This document shows positions 8,701-15,905 of a DNA stretch of 47,777 nt, in pieces; within the stretch, counting starts at the first letter, position 1; every line of letters starts with the position of its first letter. This stretch comes from an uncultured Pedobacter sp. (GTDB lineage: Bacteria; Bacteroidota; Bacteroidia; Sphingobacteriales; Sphingobacteriaceae). The notes under the pieces were generated by a model. The model saw only the letters and a list, made by a program, of their open reading frames with translations, was not told the origin of the DNA and did not search any database. Location of the stretch: positions 1 through 47,777 of the forward strand of contig NZ_CAMLIG010000031.1 in assembly GCF_946480185.1 (NCBI RefSeq). Reading direction: 5' to 3'. The position numbers and the translations under genes were made by a program.

Positions 8701-9289
8701 TATGCGCTTCTACCCTTCTCCATAAAATGGGATGGCACCAAGCCGGATTCGCTCCGGTAACGTAAAAGCAATCTGCCAGTTCTATATCATCATAACAAAG
8801 TGGAACACTGTCTTCACCCAAAGACATTTTGTAGCCCACAACCGCACTGCTCATGCACAACCGCGAATTGGTATCAATATTATTGCTACCGATAAAACCT
8901 TTCATCAGCTTGTTTACCACGTAATATTCCTCGGTAAGGCACTGACCAGAAACGTAAAAAGCAACGGAATCTGGTCCGTATTTATTGATAAAAGTTTTAA
9001 AAACGGCAACGGTTCTGTCCAAAGCTTCGTCCCAACTTACGTTTTGCAAAGGCATATTTTTGTTGTAGCGCATTTGCGGATGCGTTAAACGATCCGACTT
9101 ATCGTTTACTGTATAATGCAAATTCATCCCTTTGCTACAAAGCATCCCTTTGTTTGATGGATGGTTGGTATCTCCTTTTAAAGTTAAATCGCCACTTTTC
9201 TCCTTTTTCAACACAACACCACAACCCACTCCGCAATAACAGCAGGTGGATGGGAATTCGTCTAAAACTTTTTTCTTCGGCATCGGCAT
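5771..9289 (-). CDS. Assimilatory nitrate reductase fused to FAD reductase and BFD [2Fe-2S] domain
   Basis: This 1172-residue protein reduces nitrate to nitrite and appears to carry its own electron input. Residues 1-~570 are a molybdopterin oxidoreductase with a [4Fe-4S] site at C16, C19, C23 and C51. C145 in NSRLCMSSAV is the likely Mo ligand, as in Nap/Nas enzymes. Residues ~585-705 are the MGD-binding domain (TGRIRDQWHTRSKTG). Residues ~710-1075 are a pyridine-nucleotide FAD reductase with nucleotide loops GSGAGS (716) and IGGGLLGLE (854). Residues 1112-1165 are a BFD-type [2Fe-2S] domain (C1115, C1117, C1149, C1152). In Klebsiella the catalytic subunit NasA and the reductase NasC are separate proteins; here they are one chain. 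No signal peptide is seen, so it is cytoplasmic. It lies between the narK-type gene and the rubredoxin protein. Confidence 0.93.
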   Translation of the reverse strand: MPMPKKKVLDEFPSTCCYCGVGCGVVLKKEKSGDLTLKGDTNHPSNKGMLCSKGMNLHYTVNDKSDRLTHPQMRYNKNMPLQNVSWDEALDRTVAVFKTFINKYGPDSVAFYVSGQCLTEEYYVVNKLMKGFIGSNNIDTNSRLCMSSAVVGYKMSLGEDSVPLCYDDIELADCFYVTGANPAWCHPILWRRVEAHKIANPNIKIIVVDPRVTDTCSIADLHLQLNPGTDVTLNHAIGRFLIENGDIDFKFIENHTEGFKKYQEVVFDKTLEESAEICGLAVADIKLAANIIAGSKGYISMWTMGLNQSAIGVDKNLSLINLHLITGKIGKAGSGPLSLTGQPNAMGGREVGGLSNMLAVHKNLDNPIHRQEVQDFWGGAEINPKPGLTATEMFEALESGKLKAIWIMCTNPLLSLPNVRMAEAALKKAKYVVVQEISNKSECLAYADVILPAAAWAEKEGTMTNSERRITYLPKILDAPGIALPDAEIIYKFAQKMGFKGFDYKNQEEIFLEHGRLTEGTNININGLTYSILKEKRTVQWPYLQKENKGTQRLFTDHQFYTPSKKAKISPVEDVFKSERPNEDFPFILTTGRIRDQWHTRSKTGKVNKLNQHIKQSFLEIHPDDAIRLGLAEDEVAVIKSKWGEVRVKAKITEGIKQGVVFLPMHYGKILGNDLNRVNNVTSPLVDSISKEPDFKYCAVQVSKYKKPKQRIVIIGSGAGSFGFVKAYREMNMEDEITVFSKENLPFYNRVMLPDYISGEQKWEQLVKMTDEEEPAYNICFKRGIGITKVDRENKFVVDDFGGKTEYDILILATGSRATIPKNVPKLPGIFSMRSRKDADDFKTHLPKESHVLIIGGGLLGLEMAASLRELGVQITIVQRISRFLSRQLDALGSQLLHEEMVDQGCDIYYDDEVELFYGRDKLTGVGLRSGRKINCDAVILAIGTTPNTELAKECGLDCKRGVLVDERLQTSDENIFAIGEIAEFQGTLYGITAAAEQQAEVVAKYLHGDIASVYGGSTFMNIIKIHGFDLCSIGIPECPNDEYEEIVFIDKAKRYYKKCIIHKDKLVGTILIGDKGEFQEFKELISKKIELNDKRLQLLRSGKVPEPVIGKLVCSCNNVGAGNIENAVQNGCTSLNAICDKTGAGTGCGSCKPEVKRILETSLENDLLKAV

Positions 9290-9332
9290 AAAATGTTAAA
9301 AACTCAAGGCTAAAAGCCCTTATAAAAGCTTG

Positions 9333-10628
9333 TTATTCTGTAAAATCGTAAAGTAATTTTTCGGACTCTAGTTCCTCTTTTGCGGTAAAGCGGGTAATAA
9401 AAATGATGATAGAAACTACAATAATTGCGTAACCGATATATTCAAAAGCTTGTACGTAAGTAATGGATTCTGATTTGAAAAGAAAACCTAAAGCCATACC
9501 GCCTAAATTTCCGCCGGCACCAACAACTCCGCTAATCAAACCTACATTCTTCTCGTTTACAAAAGGGACAATTCCGTATGTTGCGCCGTTAGACATTTTC
9601 AGAAATAATGCGAAAGTTAGCATCGCTACAATAGCAAAAACAAACGTTCCAGCATGTGCAAACAGGATTAACCCACAACCTTCTAACAAAAGCATGGAAG
9701 CTAAAAGTATTCCTTTTCCCTTTATGCCAAATTTGACACCTATTTTATCGGAAACAATACCACCTAAAGCCCTTGCAAAAAGGTTCATCAAACCAAAAAT
9801 ACCTGCCCAAAAACCTGCATTTGCTTGGCTTAAACCAAAATTGTCAACAAAGTGAAGTGAGGCTACGTTATCAAAAGTAATTTCCATTCCGAAGCACATG
9901 GCATAACCCAAGGTTAAAGCCCAAACTCTCCAATCTGCCAATACAGACCAGTCCGTTTTTTTAGCTTCTGCTCTTGAATGCCCTATCTCTTCAAAGTTGC
10001 CTTTTGGTGTATCTTTAGTGTATTTCCAGTATAAAACCGCAGTTAACCACATCATTACACCGGGAATAATCATTGCATATCTCCAAGCTTCTGCAGAGGT
10101 ATAACCAAAACCAACAATTGCGGCAAAAATTAAGGGCATCACCATGTTGGTTACGCCACCTCCTAAGTTACCCCAACCGCCGGTTACCGCATTAGCAGTA
10201 CCTTTAATATTAGGAGCAAACATCATTGATGTATGGTATTGTGTAATTACGAAAGCAGCACCTATTATACCAATAGCAAGTCTGAAAATTAAAAATGTAG
10301 CATAACTGTGTGCCAAACCAACCGCCATTACCGGCACCGAACCAATAATAAGTAGCCATACTGCTGTTTTACGGGGACCAAAAATATCACAGAGTTTACC
10401 AATAAGCAACCTGGCAATAATTGTTGAAGCTACTGACGCTATAATGATATTTCCTATCTGTGCTTTACTTAAGGCGAGTTCTGCCCGGATAGTTGGCATT
10501 AAGGGTGCAAGCCCAAACCATCCGAAAAAACACACAAAGAACATGAGCCACGTAATGTGGAAAGTCTTCATTTGAACTCCTTTAAGAGAGAATATATTAA
10601 GTTTGCTGAGTGGCTTTTGAGTTTCCAT
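9333..10628 (-). CDS. NarK/NasA family nitrate/nitrite transporter (MFS)
   Basis: This major-facilitator protein of the nitrate/nitrite porter family carries nitrate into the cell for the reductase encoded next to it. It has about twelve hydrophobic segments, the N-terminal FHITWLMFFVCFFGWFGLAP helix, the MFS loop GKLCDIFGPRK and the glycine-rich nitrate signature GGWGNLGGGVTNM, with a second related stretch GVVGAGGNLGGM. I chose the ATG at 10628 (METQKPL), which does not overlap the porin gene. A frame-open GTG or ATG further upstream would overlap it. The ATG at 10571 has a better ribosome site (AAAGGAG five bases upstream) but would drop the conserved LNIFSLKGVQ segment. Either start is possible. 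Confidence 0.93.
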   Translation of the reverse strand: METQKPLSKLNIFSLKGVQMKTFHITWLMFFVCFFGWFGLAPLMPTIRAELALSKAQIGNIIIASVASTIIARLLIGKLCDIFGPRKTAVWLLIIGSVPVMAVGLAHSYATFLIFRLAIGIIGAAFVITQYHTSMMFAPNIKGTANAVTGGWGNLGGGVTNMVMPLIFAAIVGFGYTSAEAWRYAMIIPGVMMWLTAVLYWKYTKDTPKGNFEEIGHSRAEAKKTDWSVLADWRVWALTLGYAMCFGMEITFDNVASLHFVDNFGLSQANAGFWAGIFGLMNLFARALGGIVSDKIGVKFGIKGKGILLASMLLLEGCGLILFAHAGTFVFAIVAMLTFALFLKMSNGATYGIVPFVNEKNVGLISGVVGAGGNLGGMALGFLFKSESITYVQAFEYIGYAIIVVSIIIFITRFTAKEELESEKLLYDFTE

Positions 10629-10654
10629 AATCTGAGTTTTTAGGATAATGAATG

Positions 10655-11926
10655 TTAAAGAAATGTAGGAGAAAAAGTAAGCATTGTCCATGCCCACTGG
10701 TTAGGACCTTTATTAACTGTTCCTTTTATAGCTTCCATAGCTTTGGTAGAAAACAGTTGCGAGTAACCTAATTTTAAATTGACGGTAGGATATATGTTGA
10801 GGTTATAAACCACATCAACTTCCTGACCCAAAGAGCTATTTAATTTTGTGGTTCCCAAATAAACATCAACCGGTGAATTAAACTGATGTAGGTTTATTAA
10901 AACCGCTGATTTTGCACCGGTCTTAAATTTTGTGTTCAGGTATAAATCTACGAGACCGGTTGTTCTTCCTGATTGTCCGAAGCCATTACCTACATAGAAG
11001 TAATCCATATATCCATAAAATTTATGATTGGTGCCAAAGGTTGGATCAAAAGCATTCTCTTTTGTTGATGAAGCTTTTGTGCCCGACAAATAATCTATAC
11101 CTAACACCGGACTGGCAAAAACCTTCGGCAATGATGCATTAAACGCGAACAAAAAAGCGCTTACACTCTTTGATGTAGTTGTTTTTCCTGTTTGGTAATA
11201 AGCTTCTTCCTGAACGGTTAATCCTCCTGTTTTTTGTTCGGCAAACAAACCCAAAGTTTGTTTAAATGCTGTAGTTGAATCTAAATTCTGCCTACCGTCA
11301 TTAACAAATAGGATTGAAAGCTTTGCGTTTTTAAAGCTTTTATGCAACCATACATACTGCATGGTTTTATAATTTGCAGTTCCACTATAAAAAGTACTGC
11401 TTAACTTTGTAGGCTCAACGCCGATATTTTGGTTAAAGCCAGCGCCTGCGTCCATAGCAAACCCCAAACTATCATGATAAGAAAACTTGAGCAAATCATG
11501 GCTTCGGCCTTGTTGAGCCCAATCTAATTCGCCAAAGAAACGTTCATTGTCATAGCTCAAAACCTGTCTGCCAATTTTCATTGCCAGTTTTTTATTGAAA
11601 TGATATAATGCGTAAGCTTCATAAAGGTTAATTAAAGAAGGGTCAGTTTTATAAACCTGCGCAGTGGAACCCCAAGTTCTAACATCCTGCAAAGACACTT
11701 TGAAGTCCAATTTGTCTTTACTGTAACCGAAATTAAGTCGGGTTCTTTGTTCGGTAAAAAAAGAGGGGGAACTAACCGAGGTATTAAGCGTTTTGAAACC
11801 ATTACGAAATTCGGCTCTGGTTCTGATTTCGCCGGAAAGGGAGAACTGGGCGGACGCATTTTCAACACTGAAACCCGTGACTAATAAAATCAGAAAAATT
11901 CGTGGGAGTTTTAATTTTCGATACAT
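10655..11926 (-). CDS. Alginate_exp-type outer-membrane beta-barrel porin
   Basis: A signal peptide (residues 1-26, ending NASAQ) precedes a protein made almost entirely of alternating amphipathic beta strands. The segment FSLSGEIRTRAEFRNGF and the later GRQVLSYDNERFFGELDWAQQGRSHD are typical of the alginate-export-like outer-membrane channel family. At 423 residues it fits a barrel of about 18 strands. It is the first gene of the leftward nitrate run, 26 bases before the transporter. This suggests it is the outer-membrane entry route for nitrate or nitrite rather than an alginate exporter. The specificity is inferred from position only. Confidence 0.85.
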   Translation of the reverse strand: MYRKLKLPRIFLILLVTGFSVENASAQFSLSGEIRTRAEFRNGFKTLNTSVSSPSFFTEQRTRLNFGYSKDKLDFKVSLQDVRTWGSTAQVYKTDPSLINLYEAYALYHFNKKLAMKIGRQVLSYDNERFFGELDWAQQGRSHDLLKFSYHDSLGFAMDAGAGFNQNIGVEPTKLSSTFYSGTANYKTMQYVWLHKSFKNAKLSILFVNDGRQNLDSTTAFKQTLGLFAEQKTGGLTVQEEAYYQTGKTTTSKSVSAFLFAFNASLPKVFASPVLGIDYLSGTKASSTKENAFDPTFGTNHKFYGYMDYFYVGNGFGQSGRTTGLVDLYLNTKFKTGAKSAVLINLHQFNSPVDVYLGTTKLNSSLGQEVDVVYNLNIYPTVNLKLGYSQLFSTKAMEAIKGTVNKGPNQWAWTMLTFSPTFL

Positions 11927-11963
11927 TTGTTAAGTTTTAAGTTGAACGATTTAAGACGATTAG

Positions 11964-11997
11964 CCCCATTTTAGACTGCAATCTGAATGGGGTTTTT
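11964..11997. other. Hairpin in the 5' leader of the nitrate run
   Basis: CCCCATT (11964-11970) pairs with AATGGGG (11986-11992), and a short inner AGA/TCT pairing lies within the loop. It stands out because the surrounding spacer has almost no G or C. Read leftward it lies 38 bases before the porin start codon, in the probable mRNA leader. Read rightward it is followed by five T residues and resembles a terminator. It could therefore be a leader element or a block to antisense transcription. I cannot decide which from sequence. Confidence 0.5.
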
Positions 11998-12060
11998 AAT
12001 TTTTTGAAATAATTCACAATTACTCAAATAATCGCCCTTTATTTTAAAATAAATATACCA

Positions 12061-12082
12061 AATATTGAATAATTTCAATATT
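12061..12082. promoter_or_regulatory. Candidate Crp/Fnr-type operator (TTGAA-N4-TTCAA)
   Basis: Perfect 9-bp arms (AATATTGAA, 12061-12069, and its complement at 12074-12082) are separated by four bases. The core TTGA-N6-TCAA at 12065-12078 has the geometry of an FNR box (TTGAT-N4-ATCAA). It lies about 139 bases upstream of the porin start and in the promoter region of the adjacent Crp/Fnr-family gene. The assignment rests on geometry and context; chance dyads are common in DNA this AT-rich. Confidence 0.5.
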
Positions 12083-12308
12083 ATTTCTATTAAATACCAA
12101 ATTAATACGATTAATATTAAAATATAATTGATTTATAAACAAAATATCAATTTTAAAATTGAAAATATTGGTGATTTTATGAAATTTGTAACAAAAATTA
12201 TATTTTATTATAAATAAAACCGTATAAATAATCATTATAACAAATAAAAATTATAAATAAATACTTATTTTAATACATTTATATAAATAAATTGATTTTA
12301 ACGTATTA

Positions 12309-12322
12309 AAATAACGTTATTT
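12309..12322. promoter_or_regulatory. 14-bp palindrome upstream of the Crp/Fnr gene
   Basis: AAATAACGTTATTT is a perfect palindrome ending 28 bases before the start codon of the regulator gene. A site here would overlap the promoter or leader and could serve autoregulation. It does not match the FNR half-site, so the protein that binds it, if any, is unknown. Confidence 0.35.
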
Positions 12323-12350
12323 ACAACAAATTTATCCTTAATCTGGTTTT

Positions 12351-13043
12351 ATGAAACTCCGTAAAAAGAAGTTGGATCAAGAAAACTGCTACCTGAGCAA
12401 TAACTGCCTTAAAGAATGGCTACCCGCAATAGAAGCGAACAAAAAAGTATATGAGTTTAAAAAAGGAGAACCGCTTTTTAAAGAAGGAGATTTGGTAGAA
12501 GGGATTTACTTTATATATGCCGGAAAAGTAAAAGTCCATAAAAAGTGGGGTGATAAAGAATTGATATTAAGGGTTGCTTCTGGAGGTTCAATTATAGGCC
12601 ACAGAGGACTAACCAAGTCTAGCAAAACCTATTCAATATCTGCAACTGCATTAGAAAACGGCGTGTTGGCATCTACATCATTCGATTTTTTTGATAGCAC
12701 ATTAAAAGTTAATCCTGATTTCACTTATAGCCTATTGATATTTTTCGCAGATGAACTACGGGAGTCGGAGCGTAAAATGCGAAACATTGCCCACATGTGC
12801 GTAAAAGGCAGAATTGCAGCCGCAATATTGGAATTTAAGGTTCAATTTGGCACTGATGAACAAAAGGCATTAAAAATAGAACTCTCTAAACAAGATTTCG
12901 CAGCTTATATTGGAGCAACATACGAAACCCTATTTAGAATGCTAAACGAGTTGATCACCGATAAGATTATAAAAGTGGACAAAAGAAAAATTACGATTTT
13001 GGACGAAGCTAGGTTGATAGAACTTTCTGAAAAAGAGGAATAA
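12351..13043 (+). CDS. Crp/Fnr family transcriptional regulator of the nitrate cluster
   Basis: Residues ~20-130 form a cyclic-nucleotide-binding-type beta-roll sensor (EGIYFIYAGKVKVHKKWGDKE). Residues ~165-225 form a winged helix-turn-helix (LSKQDFAAYIGATYETLFRMLNELI, the recognition helix region). Two N-terminal cysteines (C13 and C19) and one near residue 149 are visible, which is not the four-cysteine set that holds the oxygen-sensing cluster of E. coli FNR. The signal is therefore unknown. The gene is divergent from the nitrate run and convergent with moeA, so it is the probable pathway regulator, perhaps acting at the TTGA-N6-TCAA dyad at 12065-12078. Confidence 0.88.
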   Translation: MKLRKKKLDQENCYLSNNCLKEWLPAIEANKKVYEFKKGEPLFKEGDLVEGIYFIYAGKVKVHKKWGDKELILRVASGGSIIGHRGLTKSSKTYSISATALENGVLASTSFDFFDSTLKVNPDFTYSLLIFFADELRESERKMRNIAHMCVKGRIAAAILEFKVQFGTDEQKALKIELSKQDFAAYIGATYETLFRMLNELITDKIIKVDKRKITILDEARLIELSEKEE

Positions 13044-13063
13044 CAAATTCTGATAGCGAGGAA

Positions 13064-14254
13064 CTACGAACTTTTACTACCCAAATTAAGATAAGGAACA
13101 AGATTTCCCCTTAAAACTTCCTTTTGACCGGCCGGTTGTTGCGCTAAAGCGTTTGCCGCAAAACCCAATCTAATATCGCCGGAGCCATTGATATCGATCT
13201 TATTCAGTAAACCGTTTCTCAAATCTACAGGAAAAAACTCATCCAAATTGCTTTTTTTGGTCCGGTTGAAATTTAGGGGAAGATTTTCCAGACGACCTGC
13301 ATCAAAACCTAAACAAGCTTCAATATAAAACGCTACAAAAAGTTTAAAAGTTACCAAACACGAGAATGGATTTCCCGGTAAAGCAAAGACCATCGTTCGC
13401 CCAAATTTTCCGCACCAAATCGGCTTACCCGGTTTTATCGCCACTTTGTGAAAAAGTTTTTCGACCCCTAGCTCTTCCATTATTTGTGGGATATAATCTG
13501 CTTCTCCAGCAGAAACTCCTCCTGTCAAAATTAGAACATCAGCATGTAGGTTTTTTTCTATCACCGTTCTTAAGGTACCAACCTCGTCTTTAACATGAAT
13601 ACAATTTTTAACACTGATGTCATTTTGCTTCAGTAGCGATTTTAAAACATATTTGTTGCTATTATAAATCTGTACCGCGGAAACTTCCCGACCTAATTCA
13701 ACAACTTCATTACCTGTAGTGATAATATTTACCACTGGCAGGCTTTGTATCTCAATTTTCTCCTTACCCATGGAGGCCAACAAACCTATGGTTGCAACGT
13801 TGATAAACGTTCCTTTTTTTATCGCAAGTTCTTCTGTTTTTAAATCCTGCCCTTGCAATGCGATATTTTGAAACTGCTCGAATTCATTTACAGAAATTTT
13901 GATGACACTTGCGCTCTCTATCGTATCTTCTACCCGTATTACAACATCCGCAAAAACGGGAACGGCAGCACCTGTCATTACTTTATAACATTCGCCAAAA
14001 CCTATTCTCTCAACAGACAAATCGCCAGCAAAAACGGTTTCTATACATTTAAACTCCCTTATTCCATTTTGCAGATCCTGAAACCGCACCGCAATACCGT
14101 CCATGGCGGAACGATTAAATGGCGGGAAATCCCTGGGCGCTAAAACATCCTCAGCCAACACTCTTCCTAAAGCCTTTTCTAAGGGAACCAGTTCTGTTCC
14201 AAACGATGCGACTTGAGTTAAAATTAAATTTCGGGCTTCTTTGAATGAAATCAT
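13064..14254 (-). CDS. moeA: Molybdopterin molybdenumtransferase MoeA
   Basis: MoeA inserts molybdate into adenylated molybdopterin to give Mo-molybdopterin. The 396-residue protein shows the family stretches RDFPPFNRSAMDGIAVR (near residue 41), VMTGAAVPVFADVVIRVED (near 90), TTGNEVVELG (near 177), LTGGVSAGEADY (near 243) and FALPGNPFSCLVTF (near 291). The domain order is that of the normal enzyme. It is the last gene of the nirB-nirD-moaCB-moeA leftward run and converges on the Crp/Fnr gene with a 20-base gap that holds no obvious terminator. Confidence 0.95.
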   Translation of the reverse strand: MISFKEARNLILTQVASFGTELVPLEKALGRVLAEDVLAPRDFPPFNRSAMDGIAVRFQDLQNGIREFKCIETVFAGDLSVERIGFGECYKVMTGAAVPVFADVVIRVEDTIESASVIKISVNEFEQFQNIALQGQDLKTEELAIKKGTFINVATIGLLASMGKEKIEIQSLPVVNIITTGNEVVELGREVSAVQIYNSNKYVLKSLLKQNDISVKNCIHVKDEVGTLRTVIEKNLHADVLILTGGVSAGEADYIPQIMEELGVEKLFHKVAIKPGKPIWCGKFGRTMVFALPGNPFSCLVTFKLFVAFYIEACLGFDAGRLENLPLNFNRTKKSNLDEFFPVDLRNGLLNKIDINGSGDIRLGFAANALAQQPAGQKEVLRGNLVPYLNLGSKSS

Positions 14255-14359
14255 GACTATAAAATGCTCACGCTGTAAAGCTGAATGCTGAGGGCTTATT
14301 TACTAACATTTGATTGTCTGATAAATATACGTGAGTAAACTGGTGTATTTGTTTCTAAT

Positions 14360-15310
14360 CTAATGCCCGCCACCCTTCATCATCTTGCGAGCGTGAAAGA
14401 TTCCTGGCAAAATAGCTTCTAATGATTCTCTAGCACCATCAGTACTGCCCGGCAAAGTTACAATCAAAGAATGAGCAATAGAACCTGCAACCGCTCTGCT
14501 CATCATGGCCATAGGTGTTCTTTGTTGACCGTAGTTACGCATGGCTTCTGTAACACCGTCCGCATCACGCTCCAAAATTTCTTTTACAGCTTCAACCGTC
14601 ATATCTCTTGGACCCAAACCCGTTCCGCCCGTGGTAAAAATAAAATGTACATCTTCTTTTACCCAGTTTAAAATTTGTGCTTGAATCTGCGCTTTTTCAT
14701 CAGGTAAAATCTGGTAATATTTAACTGCTGCATTTACAGTTTCTAGCATGTTTTTAATCAAAATACCGCTTTTATCTTCTCTTTTTCCTGCTGCTGTAGA
14801 ATCCGAACAAACCAAAACCGCACAAATTGGAGATGAGGAGAAATATTTTTTGCGATCACTTTTACCGCCTTTTTTATCCAACAGTTTAATACTACCTATT
14901 TCCAGAGTTTTATCAACAGGCTTTAGCATGTCGTAAATTTCCAACGCTGCAACAGAAATTGCTGTAAGCATTTCCATTTCGATTCCGGTTCTACCGATGG
15001 ATTTTGCTTCGCCCGTAACCACAATACCCGCTCTTTCCAAAACATTTGTTTCAAAAAGGGCAACGTGTAAATCGGGATTTAAAAATTCAAATTTAATATC
15101 CATTCCGTCTATTTGAACGGGATGACAATGAGGCAGAAGTTGTGGCGTTAATTTGGCACCAATGAAACCAGCAGCTTTTGCAACGTCAAACAAATTTCCT
15201 TTCGGAAGCAAGTTTTGTTTGATGAGTTCAATAGTTTCTGGAGTGCAATAAATCACCCCTACAGCTTTTGCTGTTCTTAAAGTAACTTGTTTGTTGGTAA
15301 TGTCTCGCAT
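14360..15310 (-). CDS. Fused MoaC / MogA-type (MoaB) molybdenum cofactor protein
   Basis: Residues 1-~155 are MoaC, cyclic pyranopterin monophosphate synthase accessory domain, with the conserved LPHCHPVQIDG and GIEMEMLTAISVAALEIYDMLK that contains the catalytic Asp and Lys. Residues ~160-316 are a MogA/MoaB molybdopterin adenylyltransferase domain, recognised by CSDSTAAGKREDKSG, TTGGTGLGPRDMTVEA and the C-terminal LPGSTDGARESLE. One chain thus performs a first-stage step with MoaA and a late-stage step with MoeA. Such MoaC-MoaB fusions are known in Bacteroidota. It lies between nirD and moeA with gaps of 51 and 105 bases. Confidence 0.93.
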   Translation of the reverse strand: MRDITNKQVTLRTAKAVGVIYCTPETIELIKQNLLPKGNLFDVAKAAGFIGAKLTPQLLPHCHPVQIDGMDIKFEFLNPDLHVALFETNVLERAGIVVTGEAKSIGRTGIEMEMLTAISVAALEIYDMLKPVDKTLEIGSIKLLDKKGGKSDRKKYFSSSPICAVLVCSDSTAAGKREDKSGILIKNMLETVNAAVKYYQILPDEKAQIQAQILNWVKEDVHFIFTTGGTGLGPRDMTVEAVKEILERDADGVTEAMRNYGQQRTPMAMMSRAVAGSIAHSLIVTLPGSTDGARESLEAILPGIFHARKMMKGGGH

Positions 15311-15361
15311 TAATCTTTGTGCATTTACGCAAAGATGCCTGTTTTACACCAACATCCCAAT

Positions 15362-15751
15362 TCAAACATTGGTTACCTCAATAAAAACTTTCCCTCCCAA
15401 AACCCTAACTGGGAAAGTTTTTATTTTATAATCTTCTCCTGTTAAGCAATCTCCTGTTTTTAATGAGAAAGATTTTTTATGGAAAGGACAAGCGATTTTT
15501 GGCTCACAGTCTTCACCAGAACTGCCAATCATGCCACGGGAAAGCGCCATTTGTTGCTTATGCGGACACATATTTTGAGTTGCATACCACTCTCCCCTGC
15601 GGGTAAAGTTGAAAATTGCAATTTGTTCGTCTTTGTATTTCACACAAACACCTCCGTTTTGTGGAACATCATCTGAGTAACAAGCAAAAAACAAATCTTC
15701 TGCTCCTTGTAGTTTCTCAATTTCGCGGTCTAATACTATTATTTCACTCAT
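15362..15751 (-). CDS. nirD: Nitrite reductase (NADH) small subunit NirD, Rieske type
   Basis: NirD is the small subunit of the cytoplasmic NADH nitrite reductase. The 129-residue protein carries a complete Rieske [2Fe-2S] site: C62-P-H64 and C88-PF-H91. Many NirD proteins, including E. coli NirD, have lost these ligands; Rieske-bearing forms like this one also occur. It lies 154 bases downstream of nirB. That spacer contains short tandem repeats but no terminator, so the two genes are probably co-transcribed. Confidence 0.9.
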   Translation of the reverse strand: MSEIIVLDREIEKLQGAEDLFFACYSDDVPQNGGVCVKYKDEQIAIFNFTRRGEWYATQNMCPHKQQMALSRGMIGSSGEDCEPKIACPFHKKSFSLKTGDCLTGEDYKIKTFPVRVLGGKVFIEVTNV

Positions 15752-15757
15752 ATTATT

Positions 15758-15847
15758 TAGTTTGTTAGTTGACTAGTTTGTTAGTTGATTAGTCATTGGT
15801 TCATTAGTACTTGTTTTGTGGGAGATTAGTTCATTGGTTATTAGTAC
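15758..15847. repeat. Short tandem and near-tandem repeats between nirB and nirD
   Basis: Two adjacent 16-base units, TAGTTTGTTAGTTGAC (15758-15773) and TAGTTTGTTAGTTGAT (15774-15789), are followed by two looser copies of a 22-base unit around ATTGGTTCATTAGTAC (15789-15810 and 15826-15847). They sit in the nirB-nirD spacer and look like slippage products. A role in expression is not evident. Confidence 0.7.
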
Positions 15848-15905
15848 ATTTTATTCTTACTCATAAACTTTATACTTAATGAACTCCTCCTCCTAATGAA
15901 TTTAC

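Larger units (their letters stand above)
11927..12350. promoter_or_regulatory. 424-bp very AT-rich divergent regulatory spacer
   Basis: This spacer separates the leftward porin/nitrate run from the rightward Crp/Fnr regulator, so both promoters must lie here. GC content is about 12% in the stretch 12061-12180. It holds a hairpin near the porin start, a TTGA-N6-TCAA dyad at 12065-12078, a 16-bp palindrome at 12147-12162 (TCAATTTTAAAATTGA) and a 14-bp palindrome just before the regulator gene. I found no TAnnTTTG element reading toward either gene, which fits activator-dependent promoters. The 63-codon open frame inside it is AT-rich noise. Confidence 0.7.

Noticed and set aside
11927..12000. 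Moco or other known riboswitch in the nitrate operon leader
   Set aside because: Only one short hairpin is present; the multi-helix core of the Moco motif is not seen.
12044..12235. 63-codon open frame on the minus strand in the AT-rich spacer
   Set aside because: It consists of Ile, Asn, Tyr and Phe codons from very AT-rich DNA, with no start context and no recognisable domain.
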